Positions 17,529-25,093 of a stretch of 64,000 nucleotides of DNA are shown one piece after another. Each line of letters begins with the position of its first letter. Positions within the stretch are counted from its first letter, which is position 1. Position numbers and translations under genes: made by a program. This stretch comes from Rhizobium aethiopicum (GTDB lineage: Bacteria; Pseudomonadota; Alphaproteobacteria; Rhizobiales; Rhizobiaceae), in assembly GCF_014197535.1 (NCBI RefSeq), contig NZ_JACIFV010000016.1:1-64000 (forward strand). Direction: 5' to 3'. The notes below the pieces were generated by a model, which did not search any database, was not told the DNA's origin, and worked only from the letters and a program-made list of their open reading frames with translations.

Positions 17529-17593
17529 AATCTGATTGTCCAGCTCATTCACTTGACGAGAGCTGGCGTTGCTTTCGCAGCGCCTTCTGTTTT

Positions 17594-17617
17594 CTGCTGC
17601 CATAAACTGGCAGCAGG
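17594..17617 (+). promoter_or_regulatory. 24-bp palindromic site, copy 2 (putative WYL regulator operator)
   Basis: CTGCTGCC-ATAAACT-GGCAGCAG followed by G: a perfect 8-bp inverted repeat with a 7-bp spacer, 41 bp upstream of the glyoxalase-fold gene. Only one base differs from the copy at 17128-17151. Confidence 0.7.
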
Positions 17618-17658
17618 AGATCTCGCAGGCCCCAACTTACAGCAACGGGAGAACCGCA

Positions 17659-18027
17659 ATGATCAGCCCCAATCTGATAATCCTTTATGTCAAGGATCCG
17701 GCCGAGAGCGCCAGCTTCTATCGGAACCTCCTGAACCGGGAACCGGCCGTGGAAGCGCCGAATTTCGTCGCCTTCCCGCTCGATGGCGGCTTCACCCTTG
17801 GTCTCTGGCGGCGCAGCAAGGTCGAGCCGCAGCCCTCCGCCATCGGCAATCGAGGCGAAGTGGCCTTCATGCTGCCGGGAGAAAATGCCGTCGCCAGGCA
17901 ATATGATGACTGGCGTCAGCGCGGCCTGCCGATTGCCCAGGAACTGACCGAACTCGATTTCGGCCCGACCTTCGTGGTGCTCGACCCGGACGGGCACCGG
18001 CTGCGCGTCTGCGAGCCGGATAAATAA
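17659..18027 (+). CDS. glyoxalase/bleomycin-resistance superfamily (VOC) protein
   Basis: A 122-residue vicinal-oxygen-chelate fold protein: IILYVKDPAESASFYRNLL at the start and FVVLDPDGHRLRVCEPDK at the end are the two paired beta-alpha-beta-beta-beta signatures. Typical members are small metal-dependent lyases, dioxygenases or drug-binding proteins, and the substrate is not evident. The ATG has GGGAG 9 nt upstream; an upstream extension would run through the palindromic operator and was rejected. The operator 41 bp upstream suggests control by the WYL regulator two genes away. Confidence 0.85.
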   Translation: MISPNLIILYVKDPAESASFYRNLLNREPAVEAPNFVAFPLDGGFTLGLWRRSKVEPQPSAIGNRGEVAFMLPGENAVARQYDDWRQRGLPIAQELTELDFGPTFVVLDPDGHRLRVCEPDK

Positions 18028-18036
18028 TAAGAGAGC

Positions 18037-18062
18037 GCGAGGTCTGTTAAAGCAGGCCTCGC
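18037..18062 (+). terminator. possible terminator hairpin overlapping the pheA 3' end
   Basis: GCGAGGTCTG and CAGGCCTCGC pair (one U-G wobble in plus-strand RNA) around a 6-nt loop that contains the pheA stop codon. No T-run follows, so it is a weak call for the plus-strand glyoxalase-fold gene. Confidence 0.35.
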
Positions 18063-18901
18063 ATCACATGCCCCTTGTAGACGCCGAGGATGCGCACCTT
18101 CTCGGAGAAGAAACGCAGCTCCTCCAATGCTCGGCGAACGTTCGGATCGTTCGGATGGCCCTCGATATCGGCGTAGAATTGCGTCGCCACGAATTTTCCG
18201 CCGAGCTGATAGCTTTCGAGCTTCGTCATGTTGATATTGTTCGTGGCAAAGCCGCCGAGCGCCTTGTAGAGCGCTGCCGGAATGTTGCGGACGTTGAAGA
18301 CGAAGGTGGTGACGACCTTTTCCTCAGCCGAATTGCGTTGCGCCCATTCCTCCTCGCGCGACAGGATCACGAAACGGGTGACATTGTTTTCCGTATCCTC
18401 GACATTCTCGGCGACGATCTCCAGCCCGTAAAGATCGGCGGCAAGGCGCGGAGCAAGCGCCGCCATTGAGCGATCGCCGGTTTCCTTCACGAGTTTTGCC
18501 GCCCCGGCCGTATCGCCGGCGATGACAGGCTTCCAGCCGTGAGCGCGCACAATCTTGCGGCACTGTCCAAGTGCGTGGATATGGCTGTGCACCGTCCGGA
18601 TCTCATCCTTGGTGACTCCGGGCAGCACCATCAGCTGAAAGCGGATCGGCATGAAATATTCGCCGATGATATGCAGCCGCGATTCCGGCAGCAGATGGTG
18701 GATATCGGCGACGCGTCCGGCAATCGTGTTCTCGATCGGGATCATCGCGATATCGGCGTCGCCATTGTCGACCGCCGTGAAGGCATCCTCGAAAGTCTGG
18801 CAGGGCAGCGGCTCCATAGTCGGAAACATGTCGCGGCAGGCCATGTCCGAATTGGCGCCGAATTCGCCCTGGAAGGCGATCCTGTTGGTCTTGATGTTCA
18901 T
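18047..18901 (-). CDS. pheA: prephenate dehydratase
   Basis: Converts prephenate to phenylpyruvate in phenylalanine synthesis. The 284 residues hold the PDT domain (IAFQGEFGANSDMA at the start, MIPIENTIAGRV, and the GDTAGAAKLV and ENNVTRFVIL blocks) and a C-terminal ACT domain for feedback by phenylalanine (about 200-275, with the NNINMTKLESYQL segment). There is no chorismate mutase fusion, as usual in rhizobia. The start is the ATG at 18901, 10 bp downstream of the kdsB stop; longer upstream frames only run antisense-like through kdsB. Confidence 0.96.
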   Translation of the reverse strand: MNIKTNRIAFQGEFGANSDMACRDMFPTMEPLPCQTFEDAFTAVDNGDADIAMIPIENTIAGRVADIHHLLPESRLHIIGEYFMPIRFQLMVLPGVTKDEIRTVHSHIHALGQCRKIVRAHGWKPVIAGDTAGAAKLVKETGDRSMAALAPRLAADLYGLEIVAENVEDTENNVTRFVILSREEEWAQRNSAEEKVVTTFVFNVRNIPAALYKALGGFATNNINMTKLESYQLGGKFVATQFYADIEGHPNDPNVRRALEELRFFSEKVRILGVYKGHVMRGLL

Positions 18902-18911
18902 GATAGTCCCG

Positions 18912-19667
18912 TCAGTTCTGCCGTGCAGAGAGGATTCGCCGCGCTTTTTCGAGGTCGGCCGGAGTATCGACACCGAGCGGAACCGTGTCAACGATCTCGG
19001 CATCGATGCGCATGCCGGCCTCCAGTGCCCGCAATTGCTCCAGCGATTCGCGCCTTTCGAGCGTCGACGGGCCGAGCGAGACGAACCGCTCGAGCGCAGC
19101 GCGCCGATAGGCATAGAGGCCGATATGATGGTAGAGCGGCCCCTTGCCGTAAGGCGCCGTGGCGCGAGTGAAGTAGAGGCCGCGCAGGCGGGTGTCGGAA
19201 ATCGGCGAGCCGATGACCTTGACGATGTGCGGCGCGGTCTTGTCCTCCTCATTATCGATTTCGATAGTCAGCGTGCCGATATCGACTGCTTCGTTCTCGA
19301 GGGGTCGCAAGGCCGCCCGCACCGTTTCAGGCTCGATCGTCGGCAGGTCGCCCTGGACGTTGACGATGAACTTCGCCTTGCCGTCCGGATCCACCTTCTT
19401 CAGCGCTTCGAAGATACGGTCCGAGCCGGATTCATGATCCTTGCTGGTCATGACGACTTCGAAGCCGGCGGCAGCCACGGTATCGAACACCTGCGGGTCG
19501 TCGACGGCGACGACGACCCGGCCGATTTCGGCTTCTTTTGCGCGCATCGCCACCTGCACGATCATCGGCAGTCCGCAAATATCGGCGAGCGGCTTGCCCG
19601 GAAGCCGAGTTGAAGCCATCCGTGCCGGGATCAATACGAGCACGTCGTCGAAATTTGAATCACGCAT
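18912..19667 (-). CDS. kdsB: 3-deoxy-manno-octulosonate cytidylyltransferase
   Basis: Makes CMP-Kdo for lipopolysaccharide inner core synthesis. The 251-residue protein has the nucleotide-binding motif IPARMASTRLPGKPL near the N-terminus, NVQGDLPTIEP for metal and CTP contact, and the HIGLYAYRRAALERFV substrate block. It is co-linear with pheA (10 bp apart), a pair often seen in Rhizobiaceae. It diverges from the cytochrome c gene; I could not fix a convincing -35/-10 pair in the 153-bp gap. Confidence 0.96.
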   Translation of the reverse strand: MRDSNFDDVLVLIPARMASTRLPGKPLADICGLPMIVQVAMRAKEAEIGRVVVAVDDPQVFDTVAAAGFEVVMTSKDHESGSDRIFEALKKVDPDGKAKFIVNVQGDLPTIEPETVRAALRPLENEAVDIGTLTIEIDNEEDKTAPHIVKVIGSPISDTRLRGLYFTRATAPYGKGPLYHHIGLYAYRRAALERFVSLGPSTLERRESLEQLRALEAGMRIDAEIVDTVPLGVDTPADLEKARRILSARQN

Positions 19668-19820
19668 TGTTCGGGCCTTCTATTCCGGGCTGAAAAGTGT
19701 CAAAAAGTCTCACGCATAAGACCATTTAGACAGTTGCAACGAACAGTCAAAAGACATAGGTTCCGCGCGATTTCAAGATGGTCCGGTTCTGGTCTGCCGG
19801 CTGCAAGGGGAGCATTGCAG

Positions 19821-20384
19821 ATGAATTCATACGTCAATACGGCCGTGGGGGCGCTGCTCGGAACGATTTTCGTTCTGATGTCGGTCTCCATCGCGTCCGA
19901 GGGGATCTTCCATTCCGAAGCGCCGGAGAAGGAAGGTTTCGCGATCGTTGCGGAAGAGGCGCCGGCCGCCGGTGGCGAAGCTGCGCCGGCCGCTGCCGTT
20001 CCGATCGCGCAGTTGCTCGCTTCTGCAGATGCCAAGGCCGGTGAAGCGGTCTTCAAGAAGTGTCAGGCCTGTCATGACGGCACCAAAGGCGGACCGAACA
20101 AGGTCGGTCCGAACCTCTTTGGTGTCGTAGATCGCCCGATCGCCTCGCATGAAGGCTTCGCCTATTCCTCTGCGATGAAGGATTTCTCCAAGGGCAGCAG
20201 CGAGAAGTGGACTTTTGAGAATCTCAACAAGTTCCTGCTGGCGCCGAAGAAGGACGTTCCCGGCACCGCGATGGGCTTTGCCGGTCTGCCGAAGGATCAG
20301 GATCGCGCCAACGTCATCCTCTACCTGCACACGCTGGCTGATTCGCCGGTGCCGCTGCCGGATCCGAAAACAGCCACGCAGTGA
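19821..20384 (+). CDS. cycM: membrane-anchored c-type cytochrome (CycM-like)
   Basis: A 187-residue class I cytochrome c. An uncleaved N-terminal membrane anchor (about 5-27) is followed by an Ala/Pro/Glu linker, the haem site CQACH (Cys81, Cys84, His85) and Met151 in the GTAMGF loop as sixth ligand. This architecture matches CycM of Bradyrhizobium, which carries electrons from the bc1 complex to the aa3 oxidase. The ATG has GGGAG 8 nt upstream. It is monocistronic and ends at a strong terminator. Confidence 0.92.
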   Translation: MNSYVNTAVGALLGTIFVLMSVSIASEGIFHSEAPEKEGFAIVAEEAPAAGGEAAPAAAVPIAQLLASADAKAGEAVFKKCQACHDGTKGGPNKVGPNLFGVVDRPIASHEGFAYSSAMKDFSKGSSEKWTFENLNKFLLAPKKDVPGTAMGFAGLPKDQDRANVILYLHTLADSPVPLPDPKTATQ

Positions 20385-20408
20385 ACGGCAGGATGATCGC
20401 ATTCATGG

Positions 20409-20436
20409 AAAAGCCCGGCTCGCAAGCCGGGCTTTT
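20409..20436. terminator. bidirectional intrinsic terminator
   Basis: AAAAGCCCGGCT-CGCA-AGCCGGGCTTTT: 12-bp perfect stem with A-run on one side and T-run on the other. It lies between the convergent cytochrome c and carrier genes and can serve both. Confidence 0.9.
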
Positions 20437-20456
20437 CTTATTATGCCGAGACCCGC

Positions 20457-21404
20457 TCAGGCCCCCAGGAAATAAGCCCAGAGCGAGACCGTGATGGCGC
20501 CGAGCGCCGTTGTCACCGTGATCGTCGAGGCGGCGAGGCTGTGACCGACGCCAAACCGGTTGGCGATCAGCCAGGCGTTGACGCCTGTCGGCACCGACGA
20601 GGTCAGCACGATCGCTGCCGTCCATGCAGGGCTGAGGCCGAGGAGATGGCTCGCCGCCCAGACGCAACCGGGCAGCAGCAGCAGCTTTAAGCTCGAGGTG
20701 ACGCTGGCAATGCCGAAATTGCCGGAGACGCCGTATCTCTCCAGCGCCATCCCGAGCGAGATCAGCGCCGCCGGACCGGCAATGCCGGCGATCTGATTGA
20801 CGACCGTCGCCAGCGTCGCCGTCATGGTAAGGCCGGAAAGATGCATGGCCATGCCGGCTGCAAGCCCGATCACCAGCGGATTGCGTATGAGATTGATGAC
20901 GATCTGGCGAAGCACGAACACCATGCTGCGGTCGCTTTTGCCGGCGATCTTGCGCTCCGCATGCTCCATCAGCACTGTGCCGGCGACCATCATGACAGGC
21001 AGATGCACGGCAAGCAGGATCGACAACGCCACCAGCCCTTCGTCGCCGATGGTCCGCTGAACGAGCGGCAGCCCGATGAAGACGTTGTTGGCGAAGGCTG
21101 AGGAAACCCCAGCGAGAACGCCGATCCGTTCATCGCGGCCGAAAAGCCGCGTTGCGGCGATATGCCCGGCCGTCCAGGTGATGGCGACACCGGAGAAATA
21201 GACGATCCAGAGCCGGAAAGGCGAGGCGCCGTGGAAATCCGCTTCGGCGATGGTGCGGAAGAGCAGAAGCGGCACGGCGATCTTGAAGACGAATTCGCTG
21301 AGCGCGTCGCCGACATTCGAGGTCATCAGACCGCTACGAACGATCACCCAGCCGATGAGGATCAGGATGAAGATGGGAAGGACGTCGAGAATGATGGCTG
21401 ACAT
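20457..21404 (-). CDS. AEC family transporter (auxin efflux carrier type)
   Basis: A 315-residue membrane protein with about ten helices in two repeats of five (DVLPIFILILIGWVIVRSG at the start, then the gap after residue ~160). GLPLVQRTIGDEGL and TSSVPTGVNAWLIANRFG are typical AEC segments. Bacterial members include malonate (MdcF-like) and other carboxylate carriers; no substrate can be assigned. I started at the ATG 21404, since an upstream extension would be translated mosaic repeat. Confidence 0.85.
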   Translation of the reverse strand: MSAIILDVLPIFILILIGWVIVRSGLMTSNVGDALSEFVFKIAVPLLLFRTIAEADFHGASPFRLWIVYFSGVAITWTAGHIAATRLFGRDERIGVLAGVSSAFANNVFIGLPLVQRTIGDEGLVALSILLAVHLPVMMVAGTVLMEHAERKIAGKSDRSMVFVLRQIVINLIRNPLVIGLAAGMAMHLSGLTMTATLATVVNQIAGIAGPAALISLGMALERYGVSGNFGIASVTSSLKLLLLPGCVWAASHLLGLSPAWTAAIVLTSSVPTGVNAWLIANRFGVGHSLAASTITVTTALGAITVSLWAYFLGA

Positions 21405-21443
21405 GAGGCGGGATGCTCTGCGGGGAGGGGAGTATCCGACCTC

Positions 21444-21536
21444 TACAGCATCGACCCGAAAATCGGAATCGATTTTCGGTAAGTCCAATGCGTAGATTTG
21501 AAGAGTGAGAGCGTCCTGTGCGTCCGAACGGCGCTC
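21444..21536 (-). repeat. two-hairpin mosaic repeat, copy 2
   Basis: On the minus strand: GAGCG ... CGCTC stem module, linker ending in ACGCATTGGAC, then the perfect stem CCGAAAATCG-ATTC-CGATTTTCGG and GTCGATGCTGTA. Same order of modules as the other three copies, with a different second stem. Confidence 0.85.
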
Positions 21537-21587
21537 GACCAGCAAAGGGCAAGCGCCGCCCGCTCCGGCCGCTGAGCTCTCCGCAAA

Positions 21588-21615
21588 GCAAAAAAAGCGG
21601 GCACAGCCCGCTTTT
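21588..21615 (-). terminator. intrinsic terminator, minus strand
   Basis: AAAAGCGGGC-TGT-GCCCGCTTTTTTT on the minus strand: GC-rich stem with a run of seven T. It follows the small minus-strand ORF at 21639-21797 by about 24 bp and is the main reason to believe that ORF is transcribed. Confidence 0.8.
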
Positions 21616-21638
21616 CCGCTCCGGCCTTGCCGGAGGGA

Positions 21639-21797
21639 TCACGAAGCTGCCAGTTCATCCGTGGTCAGCATCGCGCCGGTAAGATCGAAGGGATCATCCC
21701 TCGGGCGCCCGGCTGCAACTGAAAGCTGCTCATGCCGGTCTTCCTGCGAGTACTTGTAGATTTCGAAGATGACAGCGGCATGACGAATAAGCGGCAC
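21639..21797 (-). CDS. small hypothetical protein (about 52 aa)
   Basis: A short ORF with rhizobial codon use: GTG start, then IRHAAVIFEIYKYSQEDR, the PRDDPFDLTGAM segment and a TDELAAS end. I do not know its family. The frame is open back to a TAG 24 bp upstream. Curiously, a good ribosome site (GGAAGGA) and ATG at about 21825 are in a different frame whose product is Ser/Arg-rich and unconvincing. A strong terminator follows. It could be a real small protein, or a gene remnant whose start was shifted. Confidence 0.5.
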   Translation of the reverse strand: MPLIRHAAVIFEIYKYSQEDRHEQLSVAAGRPRDDPFDLTGAMLTTDELAAS

Positions 21798-21901
21798 TTT
21801 TGCGAAGAAATAGATGCGCTATTCACCATTTGTCCTTCCAAACCGCGGAAATTTCGCTAAGACCGAACCCCGGCTATCACAAATCCGGGACCCCCCATTC
21901 C

Positions 21902-22894
21902 ATGACAAGATTCGATGTTCTGACGGTCGGCAACGCAATCGTGGATATCATCGCCCGTTGCAACGACCAGTTCCTCATTGACAACCAGATCACCAAGGCG
22001 GCGATGAACCTCATCGACGCCGAACGTGCCGAACTGTTGTATTCGCGCATGGGACCGGCACTGGAAGCCTCCGGCGGCAGCGCCGGCAACACGGCGGCGG
22101 GCGTTGCCAACCTGGGCGGCAAGGCAGCCTATTTCGGCAATGTCGCCGCAGATCAGCTCGGAGACATCTTCACCCACGATATCCGCGCCCAGGGCGTCCA
22201 CTATCAGACGAAGCCGAAGGGCACCTTCCCGCCGACGGCGCGTTCGATGATCTTCGTCACCGAGGATGGCGAGCGTTCGATGAATACCTATCTCGGCGCC
22301 TGCGTCGAACTCGGTCCTGAGGATGTCGAGGCCGATGTCGTTGCCGATGCCAAGGTCACCTATTTCGAAGGTTATCTCTGGGATCCGCCGCGCGCCAAGG
22401 AGGCGATTCTCGATTGCGCCCGCATCGCCCATCAACACGGCCGGGAAATGTCGATGACGCTGTCCGACAGTTTCTGCGTCGACCGGTATCGCGGCGAGTT
22501 CCTCGATCTGATGCGCTCCGGCAAGGTCGATATCGTCTTTGCCAATCGCCAGGAGGCACTGTCGCTTTACCAGACCGACGATTTCGAAGAGGCGCTGAAC
22601 AGGATCGCCGCGGACTGCAAGATCGCCGCCGTGACGATGAGCGAGAACGGCGCCGTCATCCTGAAGGGCCGGGAGCGTTATTACGTCGATGCAATCAGGA
22701 TCCGCGAAGTCGTGGATACAACGGGCGCCGGCGACCTGTTTGCCTCCGGCTTCCTCTATGGCTACACGCAGGGACGGTCCCTGGAGGATTGCGGCAAGCT
22801 CGGTTGTCTCGCCGCCGGCATTGTCATACAGCAGATCGGCCCACGCCCGATGACGTCGCTTTCCGACGCCGCCAAACAGGCGGGGCTTATTTGA
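21902..22894 (+). CDS. PfkB family carbohydrate/nucleoside kinase (adenosine kinase-like)
   Basis: A 330-residue ribokinase-fold enzyme with the N-terminal VLTVGNAIVDI strand, the GGSAGNTAAGVANLGG motif 1 and the C-terminal DTTGAGDLFASGF motif 2 whose last Asp (278) is the catalytic base. Rhizobial orthologues are annotated as adenosine or inosine/guanosine kinase; the substrate is inferred only. The start is the ATG at 21902; the upstream in-frame stretch is not conserved-looking. Its 3' end overlaps the convergent SH3 gene by 8 bp. Confidence 0.85.
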   Translation: MTRFDVLTVGNAIVDIIARCNDQFLIDNQITKAAMNLIDAERAELLYSRMGPALEASGGSAGNTAAGVANLGGKAAYFGNVAADQLGDIFTHDIRAQGVHYQTKPKGTFPPTARSMIFVTEDGERSMNTYLGACVELGPEDVEADVVADAKVTYFEGYLWDPPRAKEAILDCARIAHQHGREMSMTLSDSFCVDRYRGEFLDLMRSGKVDIVFANRQEALSLYQTDDFEEALNRIAADCKIAAVTMSENGAVILKGRERYYVDAIRIREVVDTTGAGDLFASGFLYGYTQGRSLEDCGKLGCLAAGIVIQQIGPRPMTSLSDAAKQAGLI

Positions 22895-23426
22895 AGGCTT
22901 CGCCGGGATAGGCGCCCCAGATTTCCGACTGCGCCACCCAACCCGCGGCGCCGTCGGTTTCTGCGTGGCACCAATCGCCGTTGCATTCGCCGATCGTCAG
23001 CATCACGCCGGGTTCGAGCTTGGCGACGATCGAGGCGGAGGGCTGCGCCTCGCGGCGCAGATTGACATAGACGCCCTTGCCCTTCGTCTTCATCCAGGGT
23101 GCCGCGATCGCCGCGCGCTGGCCTGATAGCAGCGACTGATTGACCCAGCCTTCAGTGCCGTCGGCATCGCGGATGCGGCGCCAGTTGTCGTATTCCTGGA
23201 TGACTTCCACCGGCAGGCCGGATTTCAGATACATCCACGATACGGCGAAATCCGTTCCGGGGCCGATGCGCAGGTTGACGCGCTTCGATTTCAATGTGAC
23301 GAAGCGCGGCAATGGCAGGCCGCTCGGCCCCTTGGCCGCTTGCGCATGAGCAAATTCTAAGGTTCCCATGGATGCGGCCAGAGCGATCGCGAGGGCGAGG
23401 CAGGACTTCAGGACTTTGCTGCGCAT
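22887..23426 (-). CDS. secreted SH3-domain protein
   Basis: A 179-residue exported protein: signal peptide (KVLKSCLALAIALAASM, cut near AHAQA) and two bacterial SH3 (SH3_3/SH3_4) units at about 45-105 (RVNLRIGPGTDFAV, EYDNWRRIRDADGTEGWV) and 112-175 (VYVNLRREAQPSASIV, GWVAQSEIWG). Such proteins bind envelope components, most likely peptidoglycan. I used the second Met of the open frame, which starts the signal peptide and has GGAAG upstream. It is not obviously in an operon. Confidence 0.9.
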   Translation of the reverse strand: MRSKVLKSCLALAIALAASMGTLEFAHAQAAKGPSGLPLPRFVTLKSKRVNLRIGPGTDFAVSWMYLKSGLPVEVIQEYDNWRRIRDADGTEGWVNQSLLSGQRAAIAAPWMKTKGKGVYVNLRREAQPSASIVAKLEPGVMLTIGECNGDWCHAETDGAAGWVAQSEIWGAYPGEAFK

Positions 23427-23611
23427 GGAGGCTTCCGTTTGCTCGAATTCGCGGGCAAGCCCGGCCTGCACGCGCTCCGGGCTTTGACATTCCCCGGCTG
23501 CACCACGAGTTTTGTTTGTCTTCGCGTGCGGGTCTGGTAGAAATTGCCCGGAACGGGAAAATTATCACCCCTCTTGGTTAAAGACCTCTGAACAAGGCAT
23601 CGCAGGCAGCC

Positions 23612-24613
23612 ATGACAGCGAAGAAAAAACCGAAGGTCTATATCACCCGCAAACTGCCGGATGCCGTCGAAACCCGAATGCGGGAGCTCTTCGATGCCGA
23701 GCTGAACATCGACGACGCGCCGCGCTCCGTTCCCGAACTTGTCGCCGCTGTGCGGACCGCCGACGTGCTGGTGCCGACGGTCACCGATCGCATCGATGCG
23801 GCGCTGATCGATGAGGCGGGACCGCAGATGAAGCTGATTGCCAGCTTCTCCAACGGCACCGACCACATCGACGTCGAGGCGGCGGCGCGCAAGGGCATCA
23901 CCGTCACCAACACGCCGAACGTCCTCACCGAGGACACTGCCGATATGACGATGGCGCTGATTCTCGCGGTTCCGAGGCGGCTCGGCGAAGGGGCGCGGAT
24001 CCTGACCGACAAGCCGGGCGAGTGGGCCGGCTGGTCTCCCACCTGGATGCTCGGCCGGCGCATTCACGGCAAGCGGATCGGCATCGTCGGCATGGGGCGA
24101 ATCGGCACAGCGGTGGCCCGCCGCGCCAAGGCTTTTGGCCTTTCGATTCACTACCACAACCGCAAGCGCGTCAATCCGGCCGTCGAGGACGAGTTGGAGG
24201 CAACCTATTGGGAAAGCCTTGACCAGATGCTGGCCCGCGTCGACATCGTCTCGATCAACTGCCCCTCGACACCGGCAACCTTTCACCTGATTTCGGCGCG
24301 CCGCCTAGCGCTGCTGCAGCCGACGGCCTATCTTGTCAATACGGCGCGCGGCGATGTCGTCGATGAAACCCAGCTGATCAAGTGCCTGAGGGAGGGCAAG
24401 ATCGCCGGCGCCGGCCTCGACGTCTTCGAGAACGAGCCTGCCGTCAATCCGAAGCTCGTCAAGCTCGCCAATGAGGGCAAGGTCGTGCTGCTGCCGCATA
24501 TGAGCTCGGCGACGATCGAAGGCCGCATCGACATGGGCGACAAGGTCATCATCAATATCCGCACCTTCATCGACGGCCACAGACCGCCGAATCGGGTGCT
24601 GCCTGGCCGCTGA
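23612..24613 (+). CDS. D-2-hydroxyacid dehydrogenase (glyoxylate/hydroxypyruvate reductase-like)
   Basis: A 333-residue NAD(P)-dependent dehydrogenase. The substrate domain has ASFSNGTDHID; the Rossmann domain has GIVGMGRIG at about 153; the catalytic set is Arg in NTARGD, Glu in ENEP and His in LLPHMSS. The HYHNRKR stretch after the second strand puts basic residues where NADPH is usually preferred. Likely reduces glyoxylate or hydroxypyruvate; the exact substrate is inferred. Standalone gene with an ATG start at 23612. Confidence 0.88.
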   Translation: MTAKKKPKVYITRKLPDAVETRMRELFDAELNIDDAPRSVPELVAAVRTADVLVPTVTDRIDAALIDEAGPQMKLIASFSNGTDHIDVEAAARKGITVTNTPNVLTEDTADMTMALILAVPRRLGEGARILTDKPGEWAGWSPTWMLGRRIHGKRIGIVGMGRIGTAVARRAKAFGLSIHYHNRKRVNPAVEDELEATYWESLDQMLARVDIVSINCPSTPATFHLISARRLALLQPTAYLVNTARGDVVDETQLIKCLREGKIAGAGLDVFENEPAVNPKLVKLANEGKVVLLPHMSSATIEGRIDMGDKVIINIRTFIDGHRPPNRVLPGR

Positions 24614-24619
24614 TGCGCG

Positions 24620-25093
24620 TCAGCGTGTAAGGCTCTTCCGCATCTCGATGAAGGTCGTTCTGGCAAAACCGGGATGGGCCTTCTCGGCGGTTCTGGAAAA
24701 TCCCCAGGCGGCAAAGACGGCGTGATTGTCGGTAAGCTCGATGCGTGTCTCCAGCCGCAAGGCGGCAAGGCCGAATTCTGCAGCCGTCTCCTCGGCAACT
24801 GCCAGCAAACGCCTGCCGAGGCCCTTGCCTTGCGCTTCCGGCAGAACGGCGAGCTTGCCGACATAGAGACAATCGGCCTCCGGCCGCAGGAACAGGCAGC
24901 CAATCAGCTTTCCATCGCCAATGACAATGTAACCGATCTCGGCCTCAGCCTTCGCGGCCAGCGTCTCCGCCGTCAGGCTGAGCGCCGACGACGGCGGATC
25001 GATCCTGCCGTTCATCGAAGCGAAGGCGGTCAGGATGAGGGCGAGCAGCTCGTCCCAGCGCGTGAAACTCGGATCGAGGCGGATAATCCTCAT
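24620..25093 (-). CDS. GNAT family N-acetyltransferase
   Basis: A 157-residue acetyltransferase with the motif A block LYVGKLAVLPEAQGKGLGRRLL (Q/RxxGxG/A) and the C-terminal FAAWGFSRT segment. Substrate unknown. Its ATG overlaps the stop of the MoeB-like gene by 4 bp (ATGA), so it is the third gene of a recF-moeB-GNAT transcript. Nothing links the three functionally beyond co-transcription. Confidence 0.85.
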   Translation of the reverse strand: MRIIRLDPSFTRWDELLALILTAFASMNGRIDPPSSALSLTAETLAAKAEAEIGYIVIGDGKLIGCLFLRPEADCLYVGKLAVLPEAQGKGLGRRLLAVAEETAAEFGLAALRLETRIELTDNHAVFAAWGFSRTAEKAHPGFARTTFIEMRKSLTR

